Positions 10,881 through 22,104 are shown, numbered from the stretch's first letter. The stretch is 64,000 bases of DNA from Dysidea avara (GCF_963678975.1 NC_089279.1:26460004-26524003), one strand, 5' to 3'. Numbers and translations are program-made. The notes: generated by a model from the letters alone, not told the origin.

Positions 10881-11955
10881 TGTGAATAACAACAAACATG
10901 GTTTGCAAAACCTAACTTAACAGATTATTACTAGTCCAGACACTAAGCAGTATGCATAGAACTACGTACACATCTGTGGCTGCCATTTCATGATGAGTGC
11001 AAAACCATGTATGACATGTACAGTACAGCATTTTCTAAAACCACATACTGCATATGAGTGATTTATGTACTACAATACAGGTGAGACAACCAATGTACAC
11101 AAAGTCACTTAATATCTTAACCTAGCTACAACACTATGTTCACAGATGAAATTCATGGTTTGTATAATGCTACTTTGCTATGTCAACTACATCTCTTGTG
11201 GGTTTATGTGGTATACATAAAAGCCTGGTTCACCAAAACAACTGTAAAAGCAATATTCATTGGTCACTCCAACACTAAAATAGTCAAAAAACAAGGTAAA
11301 GACATGTTTTAAGAATTCGCGCAACACATATGTATATCTTGTGTGCATTCAATGGTTTATAGATACGTAGATAGAGGGAAATAGCAACTATGAAGGATAT
11401 GTGTATAGGTGTGGCCAATAGGAAGGTTCATAGTAGTGGTGCAGCCAAGGAAGTAAAAAGCACATGCCTTAAATTATTAAGCGTGAGCCACTACTGTGAG
11501 TTACTTACACGTGTGTAGCAATGGTTTTTGCAATCCTCACTACAATTCACATGATATTTACCATTTTTAACATGTCAGCTCATGGATGTATGACAAGCTT
11601 TTAATTAGGCGAACAGAAAGTAGCCAAGAGCCCTTTTACCATACACCCCCTGTATATTGGGAATGATTCATGGAGAAAACATTTGTGAATGGTCTAGGAA
11701 TTGGGTGCACACCTACAACCAGTCCGTCACAGAGGTACATATTTGATCATTACTAGTTGACCATAACTGACTGTGACATGTTGCACGGATAGCTGGTGGG
11801 TAACATTAAGTTGGCAAGACTAAAATGGCATGCCAATACAGTGGGATTAACGCACCATAAAGAATCAGCTAAAAGTAGACTAATGGGGTAAAATTATGTA
11901 AAAAAATTTTTATCTATAACCACAAATTTGTATTTTCTTCCGCAAATGATTACCA
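10881..11955. other. Intron interval
   Basis: No frame, repeat or splice pattern that I can support. Confidence 0.4.
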
Positions 11956-11963
11956 ATACACAA

Positions 11964-12663
11964 CAGCGTTGAAACCGGGTCAGGTCATCCGGGTCAACCA
12001 GGTCACATTTTCTCCGGGTCATCCGGGTCCGACCCGGATTGGATCACATGAGAAACCATATTGTTAGTTTGACAACATGGAAACTTATTAACGCTAGTCG
12101 TGCAGCTCTTTGTGAGCCACGCCCACTTATTGCATTACAACATATGCTCAGCCACGCCCATTTATTAGTGAGTGCAGTCTGTAGCACGAAACTGTGTCCG
12201 TTGCTGTCTGCAAGCTTACGTGGAGCCACGCCCACTTATTGATTGTTGTACGAGTTGTATATAGTCTAGTCTTGCAGCAGGATAAGTACTTTTGTGAGCC
12301 ACACCCACTTCAATGTATCGGGAAATTGTAATACTAGGTATGCACGAAGCCACACCCAATTGCTGTCTGTTTAAAACTCACAGTAGCTACGTGGAACCAT
12401 GCAAAACCCACTGATTGATATTTAAATTATAAACTTACCAGCTTAGTTATCATATAACTACTCGTTTACTCAACACGAACCGAACACTCAAAACGTAGTC
12501 TCGTACGTCTCGCTCGCTCGAGACTACCCGAAACATAGCTCTTATCGCACTCCTCGGCTTTTATTAATCCGGGTCAATCCGGGTCACATCCAGGTCTGAC
12601 CCGGATTGCTATCCGGGTCAGTGGGTCATCCGGGTCAGCAGTAGTGACCCGGTTTCAATGCTG
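11964..12663 (+). mobile_element. hAT MITE family G (GGGTC-rich), copy 1
   Basis: Ends 'cagcgttgaaaccgggtc' and the complement of 'cagcattgaaaccgggtc'. 8-bp flanks are ATACACAA and ATACACAG. Sub-terminal regions are arrays of 'ccgggtc', and the body holds repeated 'agccacgcccac' words. The same family lies at 31157-31743 (opposite orientation) and 54560-55055. Confidence 0.93.
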
Positions 12664-12848
12664 ATACACAGTATAATGCATCACTGGGAGTAACTAATCA
12701 CTGTATGTATTTTCTTGAACATACAGTGTGTCGATTATAGACTGTATGTATGTCTTGTCCTGCTGTTTATTTATCCCATTGATGTACATATATGTACATA
12801 CGTACATATTTGGTTGCACAATGAGTGTACTGACTGCTATATTAGGGT

Positions 12849-13205
12849 AAGTGACCGCTGTCTAAACCAAAACAGCCAAGTTGTAATAAAAGGGCGTGGC
12901 GCCCAAAAATTCAGGATGAAAAAAGTTCTGAAATCAAAAGTGGCGGCTAAGAAATGGCTGTGATGTTAGGTCAATATTTTAATAACGAGAATTTCAGGTG
13001 AATGTGTTGACTCCTCCAAGTTTCACTAGTACGTATTTGACACCAAATTCACCTCCATTGTTGTTATTAAAATTTTGCCATTGACCTACTATCACAGCTA
13101 TTTCTTGGCTGCCACTTTTAATTTCACAAAATTGTTTTTACCTTGGTTTTTTGGGGGTCACACCCTTTTTTTTACAGCTTGGCTGTTTTGGTTTAGAATC
13201 ACTTC
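12849..13205. mobile_element. Fold-back element, about 357 bp
   Basis: Two arms of roughly 170 bp are complementary with scattered mismatches: 'ctaaaccaaaacagcca' on the left and its complement on the right, continuing through 'gtggcggctaagaaat' and 'gtaggtcaat'-like words. It would fold into one long hairpin. No clear target duplication. Confidence 0.82.
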
Positions 13206-13720
13206 TTTTTGTAATTGCAGGCCACAAAGCCAGGGTTTTCTTTTAACTTTTTTCTTCAGTTTACAAGATAAAGAACTTTCTATATATTTGTGTGTATGCA
13301 TAGCTTTGTGTTTAATTAATTGCACATTTACAACTGAATAAAAATAATAGTTAATAAGGTGACTTGTTACGTACATAACTGAACCCTTACAGAGTGTTAT
13401 GTATAGTTATAGCATTAATAATCATTGGCTTCTGGGGCTGGTGCATCCCCTCTTTCCAAACCCTGGATCTGCCCCTGTGTTACACACTGTTGGTTTTTGT
13501 ATTGTATCTTCATGATCTCAATCTTGATTTCTTTCAAACCACAGAAGGTACTCCTACGTATGACAGTCACTCTAACAACAGACAAATTTTCAAGTGATTT
13601 TTCAAAGCACTTTACTCTTTATAGGCGTGACAGAACTTTTGGACCTTATTTTATACAAATAATTGTCATAACATGATCAGATTTCTACCACAAGTAGTGA
13701 GATTCACTTTAATAATCCCT
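13206..13720. other. Non-coding interval with a MITE end
   Basis: Around 13463-13477 'ctggatctgcccctg' matches the right end of the hAT MITE family at 37084-37378 and 59265-59563, so a truncated copy probably lies here. Frames on either strand have no support. Confidence 0.45.
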
Positions 13721-13726
13721 AATAAC

Positions 13727-14031
13727 TAGGGCTGGGAGATAATTTAGATAAAAAGATAATCTAGATACCTAAATCACCTATCGTAAATTAGATAATATCA
13801 AGATAATAGTAATTCTCTGTAATCTAGTGTATATCAACCACAGTCAGATGAAAAACTTTTGGAAAGGTATCACATTAAATGAGGAACAGGTAAAATTTCT
13901 GACTTTACAAGTACTTTACATCAAAACACTGTGTTTACAATATTACATTATTATCAAGATAATATCGATTATCGAGATAAAATGGTTGTCATTTATCGAG
14001 ATATAGGTTTTAGTATTATCGCACAGCCCTA
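13727..14031 (+). mobile_element. hAT MITE
   Basis: Starts TAGGGCTG and ends CAGCCCTA, with an exact 8-bp target duplication CTAATAAC on both sides. The interior is rich in 'gataat' and 'atcgagata' words. 305 bp, non-coding. Confidence 0.95.
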
Positions 14032-14324
14032 CTAATAACCCCTTTAAGTGTGCCTAATTTCGGTTTTGATTGGAATATGCATTTGTGTTTTATGGCAGAT
14101 TTTGTAAAGTGCACAAAAAGAAGTAGAAAAGACAAAAACAACGCTTGTATCTCAAAAGTGACTGTGGCAATTTCCTTAAATTTGGTATGTGGACTCCCCT
14201 ACCTGGCCAGCTACTCTACAGCAAAAATCATAGAGCTACATACATGTGTGAAAATTGCGTCTTTTCTTCCTGTCAATATACCTACAGTATGGCACACCAG
14301 CTTCTTAGGCCACACAACACACTA

Positions 14325-14410
14325 CAGCGTGTCTTGATCTTGATCTGGTACCATGTGTCTTGATCTCAATCTGGTGCACTACCGTGTGACTTTATCTTGA
14401 TCTGGCAAGC
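14325..14410. repeat. Imperfect minisatellite around 'cttgatctggt'
   Basis: The phrase 'gtcttgatctngatctggt' recurs about three times with changes and short gaps. Confidence 0.6.
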
Positions 14411-14481
14411 CAGTACACATGAGACTGGAGGGACTTAGATACTTTACATTCTTCTGATTTTTGCTGTACAAAGTTACTAAC

Positions 14482-14575
14482 TGGAAAACACTCTCTCTGT
14501 ACAGTACAGTGGCCTGCCAAGCGAGACTGGCCACCGTCACAAAAGTGTAATGACTATCATGGCAATTGAAAACAA
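14482..14575 (-). CDS. Multi-pass membrane protein, predicted internal exon
   Basis: Minus-strand acceptor GTGCCCACAG ends at 14576. The exon enters in phase 1, as exon 2 at 20869 leaves it, runs 30 codons plus 2 bases and ends at a CA|GTTAGT donor, leaving phase 2 as the next exon needs. The peptide includes HDSHYTFVTVASLAWQATVL, one probable membrane span. The frame continues open past the donor to 14379, so an alternative end is possible. Function unknown. Confidence 0.42.
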
Positions 14576-14611
14576 CTGTGGGCACAAACACACTAACCTG
14601 TTCTTTCATGA

Positions 14612-15890
14612 AAGTTAACTATAATATTTCTTCCCACAAAGTCAGTAGATGCCTAACACACGCCAGGTTTGATTGGCATTAATGGAAATGGCGTACATTT
14701 TCAATAAGTTTGTGAGTTCGTTCATCTGCAATATAATTCCTGGTTATTATTTCTCTCTTGCATAGCTGCACTTCCTGTTGAAGCATTGTATTCATCCACA
14801 ACATGTGCTTATTATGTACAAGAAATGAGTATACACCTTATAGACCATGCACTTAATAGTAGGGCTCAAACAATTATTGATTTTTAGTATTCAAGTACTC
14901 TGCCGTGCTAACAATCAAGTGCTCACAAAGACTAGCTACAGTATACCCATGTTTTATACCAGATTGTAAGCAGATTGCAACTTTTTTCAGAACAGCAGTG
15001 ATGCACACACGGTATTAAAGATACTGATGTCAGTGTTCCTGTATATTAAACTACACCAAGCAAACTTTTGGTATCATTACATTGTGACAAATACACCATG
15101 TGAGTTGGATCGCATAATCTTAACAAGTATTTGAGTACCAGTTTTACTATCTACGTAAGTACCAAAACCCTTAAAGAGTACTCGAGTGTTTGCATTATTC
15201 GTTTCAGTCCTACTGAATACAAACATTACACACTATACAGTTGCTGAGACACTAACAGGAACTAGAACTCATACAAAGGAACTCAAATAGGAACTTACTT
15301 GTATGCATACGTGTGGCACGAAAATTTTGAAGATGCATACAGTACAGCTATTGTTGACTGATCAAACAATGCTGAATACATCAAGTTGCAACTTAGGGTG
15401 GAGAATAGTGTGGGTATATCACATACTGTACCAAAAAATAATAAAAATAAATCATCAATCAGTTTCAAGTGTCCAAGTGAACTATACGTCGATACCTACA
15501 GCTACTCTGTATTAGTTCTAGCAAGGGATGCTAGACCATAGAGAAATGGAGCAAAAAAGTTACTGAACAACTCATTGTACTGAAGTTACTATTGTAGCTA
15601 AATAATTCAAGCATGTTGTTATACCGAGATATTAAGCCAGTTATATCACTAAGACACAGAACCGGAAGTACATGTCCTGTTATGTAGATAACAGGTGAAA
15701 GTCTAATGTGTAGATGGCAATACCAAGTTCTCCTTTTCAACTTTGTAGTGTTCCAAGATTACTGGAACGTTTTGCGGAGTTGTTACCTGTAGCTTGGACT
15801 GTAGTGCTTTGCGTTATCAAAGCTCATGCTTGATTACGCTTCTCTGAAGATTAGTTCAGTTTGTTTACAAAGCTGGGTTAGCAGTACCAT
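14612..15890. other. Non-coding interval upstream of the small membrane-protein gene
   Basis: AT-rich. Short frames at 15303-15515 (plus) and 15531-15740 (minus) show no domain or splice support. The right part should hold the promoter of the gene at 15901, but I see no TATA box. Confidence 0.4.
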
Positions 15891-15900
15891 GAAATAAACA

Positions 15901-16249
15901 ATGGTATCACACTTTCTTGAGTTACTTTTCCGCCTGACAGGGATAATTAATATCTTGTGCATATTGGACCCTGCATACCAGTTATCTTGCTGGTGGTGCC
16001 AACGCAATTTTCTTGGCGTTTTTCTACCTCCATCTGTTGTATTGGGCCCTTAAACGTATTCAAAAACATCCAAGAAATAACTTGTTTCGACCACTGCACT
16101 GTTGCTTTACAGTTCCTTTAACAGGTATTCTCAAGCGTTCTTTACCACAAGGTCAGTGTAAATTCACTAACTATCTCCTGTAAGGCTTGTAACTGGCTAC
16201 AGTACAAGTTCTTACCATGTTTCAAGTTGATATGGCATATATGATGTGA
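15901..16249 (+). CDS. Small three-exon membrane protein (78 residues)
   Basis: Exon 1 is 15901-15920 (ATG after 'aaataaaca'), exon 2 is 15982-16151 and exon 3 is 16203-16249 ending TGA. The introns are 61 and 51 bases, GT-AG, with donors GTTACT and GTCAGT, and all phases agree. The translation has one clear membrane span near residues 14-27 (IFLAFFYLHLLYWA), followed by a basic loop (LKRIQKHPRNN) and a second, more polar hydrophobic stretch (LHCCFTVPLTGIL). The basic loop next to the first span suggests it faces the cytosol (inference). The gene lies on the opposite strand within a predicted intron of the larger membrane-protein gene. I do not recognise the family. The exon 2 frame is clearly coding-like; the short first and last exons are less certain. 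Confidence 0.6.
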
Positions 16250-16905
16250 AACTAAATTGAGCCTAGCTGTAACATGGACACTATATAGCACCTCACGCTT
16301 ATTGAAGTTTCTTGGTCTGATGCATTACGATGCAATATAATTGACTAACCACAATACACTAAAATGTATTATATCTACTAAACAAAACAAAATCTAACTA
16401 AATTACACGGACCAATCTATCCCACTAGTAGCAAGGATTGACAATAACCAAAGTGTATTTTACTATTTCAGTGGACCTTAACATGGGAATTCAATTTGCA
16501 GTCCGGTAAAATGTAAAGTATCCTGACTAATTTTGGTCTGACCGGACCATTTCAGTATCCAAAAATGCTCCAGCCAGGACCACTTTTAGTTGACCCAGGT
16601 GGACAAATTATGATTGCCAGAAATGGCATGATGGGACCATTTTTCCTCAGATTCTTTTTTACTGTAATAGAGCAAGGTAAGTCAACGACCATTCCCTTAA
16701 ATGATTAGAGCAGTGACCACACCCTTCAATGATCTAAATGCATTTACAACCATCAGTTTCAGTTTAGCTGTACAAAACAAGACATGCCTTGATCTACTGA
16801 ACACACTCTAATATAATAACAACAGTCGTGTATTCTATTAGAACAGCAACACGTGAATTGCTAAAACAACAGGATCCCTACTTCATTCTTTAATTATAAA
16901 GTGTA
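16250..16905. other. Non-coding interval with a decayed repeat
   Basis: From about 16470 to 16650 the phrases 'cagtggacc', 'ggtctgaccggacc' and 'ttgacccaggtggac' suggest a repeated element of 'tggtccggtc' type. An open frame passes through it (see rejected items). Confidence 0.4.
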
Positions 16906-16908
16906 CTA

Positions 16909-17189
16909 ACAGATTTTCTTTTTATGGTAAGGCTGATAATTGAGTTGTTACACTAGGGCTGAGACAAATTTTGAAGCTTCGTTTGGCTTCCCTAGATTCC
17001 GATGCTGCTTTATCCCTCCAAAGCTTTGTTACCATGGATACTGAACAGATTTTCTTTTTATAGAACACCAGGGTAAGGCTGATAATTGAGTTGTTACACT
17101 AGGGCTGAGACAAATTTTGAAGCTTCGTTTGGTTTCCCTAGATTCCGATGCTGCTTTACCCCTCCAAAGCTTTGTTACCATGGATACTG
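16909..17189. repeat. Tandem duplication of about 136 bp
   Basis: Two nearly identical copies, at 16909-17044 and 17045-17189; the second carries about 10 extra bases after 'acagattttctttttat'. The unit includes the left end and the left target repeat of the hAT element at 16954-17594, so the duplication took place after that insertion. Confidence 0.93.
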
Positions 17190-17594
17190 ACATGATAAAT
17201 CAGCTGTACAAGTATTGTTACTTGTGGCAGCTGCCATTTATGTATTTTTGAGACTCTCAGCTATCCAACCCTCGTTTACACATACACTAGTTTATCCTTA
17301 CCCTCAATATTTGAAATGACTGTTCTATTAGAGTATTTTGAGTACAAGTGTCTATTAGAGTATTTCAATAGAGCTCTGTATGTGCATGGGCTTCAGTTAT
17401 CTAAATAATTTACTTATCTGAACACTTTTACCACTGCCTGAGACACATTGGGGTTCGAATAAACAAGGGTCCACTGTAGAAAATTTAAACGTGGTAAGTG
17501 TAGGGGCTTGTACAGTACCCCTAATAACCATCAATTATGACTGACACAATATAGAAGCTTTAGAGAGTCTATCTGTACATTCGTTCCAGCCCTA
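16954..17594 (+). mobile_element. Non-autonomous hAT element with duplicated left end
   Basis: Starts TAGGGCTGAGA and ends CAGCCCTA. TGTTACAC flanks both sides exactly (16946-16953 and 17595-17602), an 8-bp target duplication. The interior includes a decayed pogo-like MITE at about 17248-17478, recognisable from 'agctatccaaccct' and 'aagggtccactg'. Non-coding. Confidence 0.88.
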
Positions 17595-17602
17595 TGTTAC
17601 AC

Positions 17603-18125
17603 CAGTGTTGGGCAAGTTACTTTTTACAAGTAACTAGTTACATATTACATATTACTTGCAACTGAACTATTTAGTTACAGTTACATATTACCCATAAAAT
17701 AAAGTAACTATAATAATATTACATATTATATTACTTTGTGTCCATAGCCTTAAGTTGTCACGTGTGAAACTACCACCTTATCACGTGACGTGATTGCGTT
17801 GTTGGACAATGTGCAAATCTTGGTTATAAGTAAGAAGCTGGTGAATCAGTTTCATTCAGTAGGCTTCATTACTTCGTTGTGGCTAGGCATCACTCAGTGG
17901 ATTACTAACGAGATTAGTAACTTTGTTACTTGTAGTAATAAAATTACGTAATATTGGATTCATTACAGTAACTATATTACTTAGGTAATGCATTACATTT
18001 GTAAGTAAAGTAACTTGAGTTATATTACCTATTTTTATAGTGTATTTTGTTATATTACTTAGTTACCACAAAAGTAATAATATTACGTAACATGTTACAT
18101 AAGCAACGAGCTACTCACAACACTG
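17603..18125 (+). mobile_element. DNA transposon derivative rich in 'gttac' words
   Basis: Ends CAGTGTTG and CAACACTG. GTTACAC is repeated directly outside both ends (17596-17602 and 18126-18132), a 7-bp target duplication that reuses most of the preceding hAT element's target repeat. The interior is full of 'agttac' and 'gtaact' words. Non-coding, family not assigned. Confidence 0.85.
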
Positions 18126-18134
18126 GTTACACCA

Positions 18135-18928
18135 ATAAAATTTAATACTAATTGGTACTTGTACAATCATAAATATTCAAATGTGTTGTGTAGGAAATAT
18201 TACTAATGAATATTATTGTGAGGGGACCACTGCTTCATAACTTTGCTAGTTGACTAATTAAAAGTTTAAATAATGTGTCCATTGAAATTACAGAAAAGCA
18301 TGGAAGCATGTTATGGTCGCATTATTCCCCTAAATGCTACATTAGAGAGTTATTGGGTTGACATTCAGGAAATACACTGACACCGTCATTTTAATTCTTA
18401 AAGTTGCTTAGTCCAGAGAAACGGATCTAAACTTAAATAAATATGTAGGTCTTACACAAAGCACTGCAACTTTTGAAAAGTATGCCCTATGGCTACACAA
18501 TTTACACATTATGCTTGTGATGTAACAAGGATTAAAATGATACCTAGGGTCTTACCCTAACACTAAATGGTGAGGCCAAAACTATGCATGCAAGTAACTT
18601 TTTAGTAAGGAAACACACAAAGCCTTAACATATAATGATCCATAACTCGGCGGCAATTGCTCCTATCAACTTGTGACAAGTTCCATTTGTTTCGCCATTA
18701 TCAGGAAACAATTAAAATTAAACAAATGGAAAGAACTTCTGAAACATGGAAACGCGAGTTGCTGTTGTTAACAATAAGCCACTGTACTAGCAGTGTTCAT
18801 TTAAACTTCTCCAAGTACGTAGATCAGTGAACAGACTTTTGATCAACATGTAGTTTTAGGATATGACAATGGCTAAACACTTCGGGTTTGAATATTTTAC
18901 TGCTTGATGTCACTTCAGCCTAACAGGT
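18135..18928. other. Non-coding interval
   Basis: AT-rich; no frame or element supported. Confidence 0.4.
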
Positions 18929-18929
18929 G

Positions 18930-19265
18930 CCTTTTGGCATACCGCAGTACTGTATGTACAATGTATTCATCATGGACTTAACTTTGTCCTCTGTGTCTCA
19001 TTTCTTTCTGATGACAGTGCAAGGTGTTGATTCACAGTAGTTTCTCTGTAGCCGGACTAACTAGCTATCAGGTTTATCATCCAAATTGATTGCAGAAATG
19101 CTTCTCGTACTTTTCTTCATTTATATTGCTGTGCACTGAACCGAAGTGTAATGGCTACTTCACTCAGTTAATGATTAGGGTGCATGAAATTAATTTCATG
19201 GTATGCGTGGGTTTACCAGTCATAATATGTTACAGAAAAAATATAAGCACAAGGAAACTTCGTGT
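18930..19265 (+). repeat. Dispersed repeat family R, copy 3
   Basis: Shares with 2820-3230 the words 'tttgtcctctgtgtctc'-like, 'caaggtgt', 'gattgattgcag..atgcttctc' and 'cataat.atgtta', in the same order. The frame at 19090-19272 is a by-product. Confidence 0.6.
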
Positions 19266-19266
19266 A

Positions 19267-19363
19267 GGTTAGAGACCTAGCACAAGGATCTTCGTGGATT
19301 TTAAAAACCAAGCAAAGCGAGGTTTTTAAAATATACGAAGATCCAAGGGCGTGGTCTCTAACC
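19267..19363. repeat. Snap-back hairpin of about 97 bp
   Basis: 'ggttagagacc' at the left and 'ggtctctaacc' at the right pair. Inside, 'ggatcttcgt' and 'attttaaaaacc' pair with 'ggtttttaaaat' and 'gaagatcc' around a loop 'aagcaaagcga'. Confidence 0.85.
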
Positions 19364-19369
19364 GACTTA

Positions 19370-20425
19370 GAAAATGTATGCATTATATATATGGGCATAT
19401 AGGTGGAGTCATTGTGGGATTGGGTTATATGTCGTACTGACATCAATGTTAAAAATAATAATCACGGAAGACTGAAGATATTATTGTTGAAGTGTTGAAA
19501 AAAAATCGAAGCTCGCACCGCTTCCTTTCGCAAGTTAGACTAATTGGATCTGGCACAGCTGGGAAACGGCAGTGATTGATCAGTGTAAAGAACACCTGTG
19601 TCTAAGAAACAGCTTGTGTGGATTTATACAATGGGAAGGAGTTGTCACAAGTTATGCCTTCAGTGGCACCACATTAGCACGAAGAACAGGCACGGTTTAT
19701 AATATGGACCACACCCACATTACACGTAGCGAAAAATAATTTTCTACAAGGAAGCTTACCTAGTTAGCTCTTGGTAAAGTCCATCCATAGTTTAATAGAC
19801 GATGACAACAGCCATAAAACACTCTAGAAACAGATGGGCACTAAACAGAATTTTCTGTGATATTTTTGGACTTCTCCGTTCATCATGACAAATGTACGTA
19901 CAATGTTACATTGTACCTCCCATAATCGAATTCTTTTACGTATGCCTATAAAATGAATAGAGTGGTTAAGCACATGTTGGCCTGGGTGACTGGTCACCCA
20001 CTGCAGGCTATCAGCCTGATTATGCTTGGAGGGAGCATTGCAAATCAATGATCGAAAGTGAGATTTGTGATGCTTGAGGTCTTTTCTGCTAGCAGGTTTC
20101 TAACCATTATAAGAATCTGCTAGCAGGTCTCTAAGTGGATTTTAAAGACCTCATTATCCTCCAAAGATCAAAGCACATTATGCATACCATTTTCTAACTA
20201 TGATAAAAAGATATTTGAAGGTATATAGCTACTTTACTACATGCAACACAATAATTGTATGCTACCTGATATCATACAGCAATTTATTATACATTAAATA
20301 CAAATAATTATACACACATGCACATACATGCACCATATCACGCATGCATACATGCACACATACTACACTACACACATCCTTGTCATCAACACACACACAC
20401 ACACACATGCATGCACACACGTGCA
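19370..20425. other. Intron interval, low-complexity right part
   Basis: 20300-20420 is CA-rich microsatellite ('acacacac' runs). The inverted pair 'ctgctagcaggtttctaa' / 'tctgctagcaggtctctaa' around 20085-20130 is a short direct repeat. No gene supported. Confidence 0.45.
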
Positions 20426-20429
20426 CTAC

Positions 20430-20830
20430 ACAAAGTGAAAGCAAAGCCTACGGCAGCCATATAAAACACAGCTATTGCCGCCCAGCAACCAGCACTGGGA
20501 CGTCTGTGCATCACTCAGATGCTTGAGCCTTGTGCAGGCAAATCCTCCAGGAGCAGGGCTAGTTACCCACAGGAGGACTGTCCAGGTATCATGGAGAAAG
20601 GTCGTGGAACCCAAAGTTCCACAATGACCTCAACACCGCTAAGCGAGACAAGGGCAGTTGGGTGGGCTGCTTCCCCAGTTGATACCAGGCCACCATTTAA
20701 ACAGCTGGGTAGCAATGTGAGTAAAGTTTCTTGCTCAAGGAAACAACACCACCAAAGTGGCGTAACCAGGAATTGAACCTGGGACTTCTTGATCACCAGG
20801 CAGACACCCTAACCACTTGGCTATGTACCT
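20430..20830 (-). mobile_element. tRNA-derived SINE
   Basis: On the minus strand the head (20759-20830) has an A-box-like 'tagccaagtggtta' and a B-box 'ggttcaattcc' inside a perfect CCAGG/CCTGG T-arm, but the acceptor stem does not pair, so it is not a working tRNA. A central part with 'ttgagcaagaaactttact' follows, then a 3' end running into a (TG)n array on the minus strand. Such central domains are shared among animal SINEs. It lies in the intron just after exon 2 of the membrane gene. A more decayed relative is at 41230-41450. Confidence 0.8.
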
Positions 20831-20868
20831 CACACACACACACGCGCGTGCACTACACGCACACATAC

Positions 20869-21243
20869 CTGAACATATTTTAGAATACAGCAACACAATC
20901 ACAATCAAGGAGATATAGAACAGCACAAAGAACACAATACACCGCAGTGTCATGGTGAACTGAGCCACACCTACAAGGAGGTGGAGCATCGTGCAGCAAA
21001 GAAGGTGGAGCTGATGAAACATACCATATAACCAATCAATGGGTTGGAAAACGCTGAAGCAGCACAACAGCCGGTACCCAACTATGATAGGTAGCGAGAA
21101 CCATATCGACCAGAATATACTTGCCGACGTCCTCCAATAGTACACCTATGGCGCGCAGTCGCATTTTAAAATTGCATGTACACGTAGCGTAATATGTCAC
21201 TTACCCCTTTAGTGAACCATCGCAACGAAGTCACGTCTGCCAT
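20869..21243 (-). CDS. Multi-pass membrane protein, first two exons
   Basis: Exon 1 is 21205-21243: ATG and 13 codons (MADVTSLRWFTKG), ending at a textbook GTAAGT donor. A 59-base intron follows, and exon 2 is 20869-21145, ending at a GTATGT donor in phase 1 after 92 codons. Exon 2 holds two to three membrane spans: one near IFWSIWFSLPIIVGY, one around LLCCTMLHLLVGVAQ, and one over CIVFFVLFYISLIVIVLLY. With downstream exons at 14482-14575, 10725-10879 and 4268-4545 the phases agree throughout and give 280 residues with perhaps six or seven spans. I cannot assign the family. About 120 bases upstream of the ATG lies 'ggcggga', which resembles an E2F site but may be chance. Confidence 0.62.
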
Positions 21244-21244
21244 C

Positions 21245-21755
21245 ACTGAGTATGTAAACTACACTCAGATTCACAGACTATCCACAGAGAGACTAACACG
21301 AGTGAATTCTAATTAATGATCATTCGGTGTGCTTTAATTAGACGTAAAGTGAAGATATCCTATGGCGGGAATTAAACGTATTTTAGGTTACGTTAGTATG
21401 TTCAGATCATTGCAAAGACTTGTTTGGCAGTAAACCTATAGAGAGACCTGATTAAATATCTTGTCACGGTGAGTTTGGCTATTTGTCTTGATCAGTGTTG
21501 TCATAACAGCAGGGCCGTAGCCAGTTTTATCTGGATAAGTTCTTTAGATGAAAAATGGACACTTTATGCAGGGAATTGTCCCAAATGTCTCATCCTGGAT
21601 CCGTTATTGGGGCTTAAATCAGCCAAATTAAAGGGTCTAAAGACCACAAAATCACAAGTTAAATGAGTATAGTGAAGTTTACGTTGCATACTCAGCATCT
21701 CCACCCCACCCCCAGGGCGAAACTAATTAGCTGCTTCCCCTACATTTCATATCAA
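21245..21755. other. Interval upstream of the membrane-protein gene
   Basis: Probable promoter of the minus-strand gene near 21245-21420. At 21510 'cagggccgtagccag' resembles a common MITE end, but I find no matching partner. Confidence 0.4.
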
Positions 21756-21758
21756 AAC

Positions 21759-22102
21759 CAAGGGGTCTGCAACTCCCTTGAAATCTCGTACAGCCCTCTT
21801 TGAAATCTTGTTGAAATCTCTGCTTTTGAAATCTGAAAATTGTTGTAAAGTTCCATTTATTTCCTATATATTTCTGTATTTGAGGCATCATGTATGCTAC
21901 GTCCAGCATCCTCACAAGTTTGCAGTGAACTCGAGAAAGAATTTCTCGTATTTCCGTATACTATGTAACACGTGATGCTATTCTGGATATCTAAGATTTC
22001 AAATGGTCTGAAATCTTGAAATCTTTCCATAGTTGCCTGAAATCTTGAAAAATCGCAGATTTGAAATCTTGTACAGGATTTTTCGGAGTTGTGGACCCCT
22101 TG
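21759..22102 (+). mobile_element. MITE rich in 'gaaatctt' words
   Basis: Ends 'caaggggtctgcaactcc' and the complement of 'caaggggtccacaactcc'. Flanks ATCAAAAC and ATCAAACA are close to an 8-bp target duplication, so a hAT origin is likely. 344 bp. Frames on both strands across it are by-products. Confidence 0.75.
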
Positions 22103-22104
22103 AT

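Noticed and set aside
16554..16676. An open plus-strand frame of 41 codons ending in a good GTAAGT donor (YPKMLQPGPLLVDPGG...)
   Set aside because: It passes through sequence with the repeated 'tggtc/gaccgg' character of a mobile element and no partner exon follows. It could still be checked by RNA-seq.
20262..20526. Frames with Cys/Val or Thr/His repeats
   Set aside because: They translate a (CA)n-rich stretch.
20759..20830. A tRNA gene on the minus strand
   Set aside because: The T-arm and both internal promoter boxes are present but the acceptor stem does not pair and the sequence continues into a SINE body.
4268..21243. Naming the minus-strand membrane protein as PGAP2/FRAG1
   Set aside because: A Glu-Glu-Tyr in the last helix and the size are suggestive, but the order of spans and key residues does not fit well enough.
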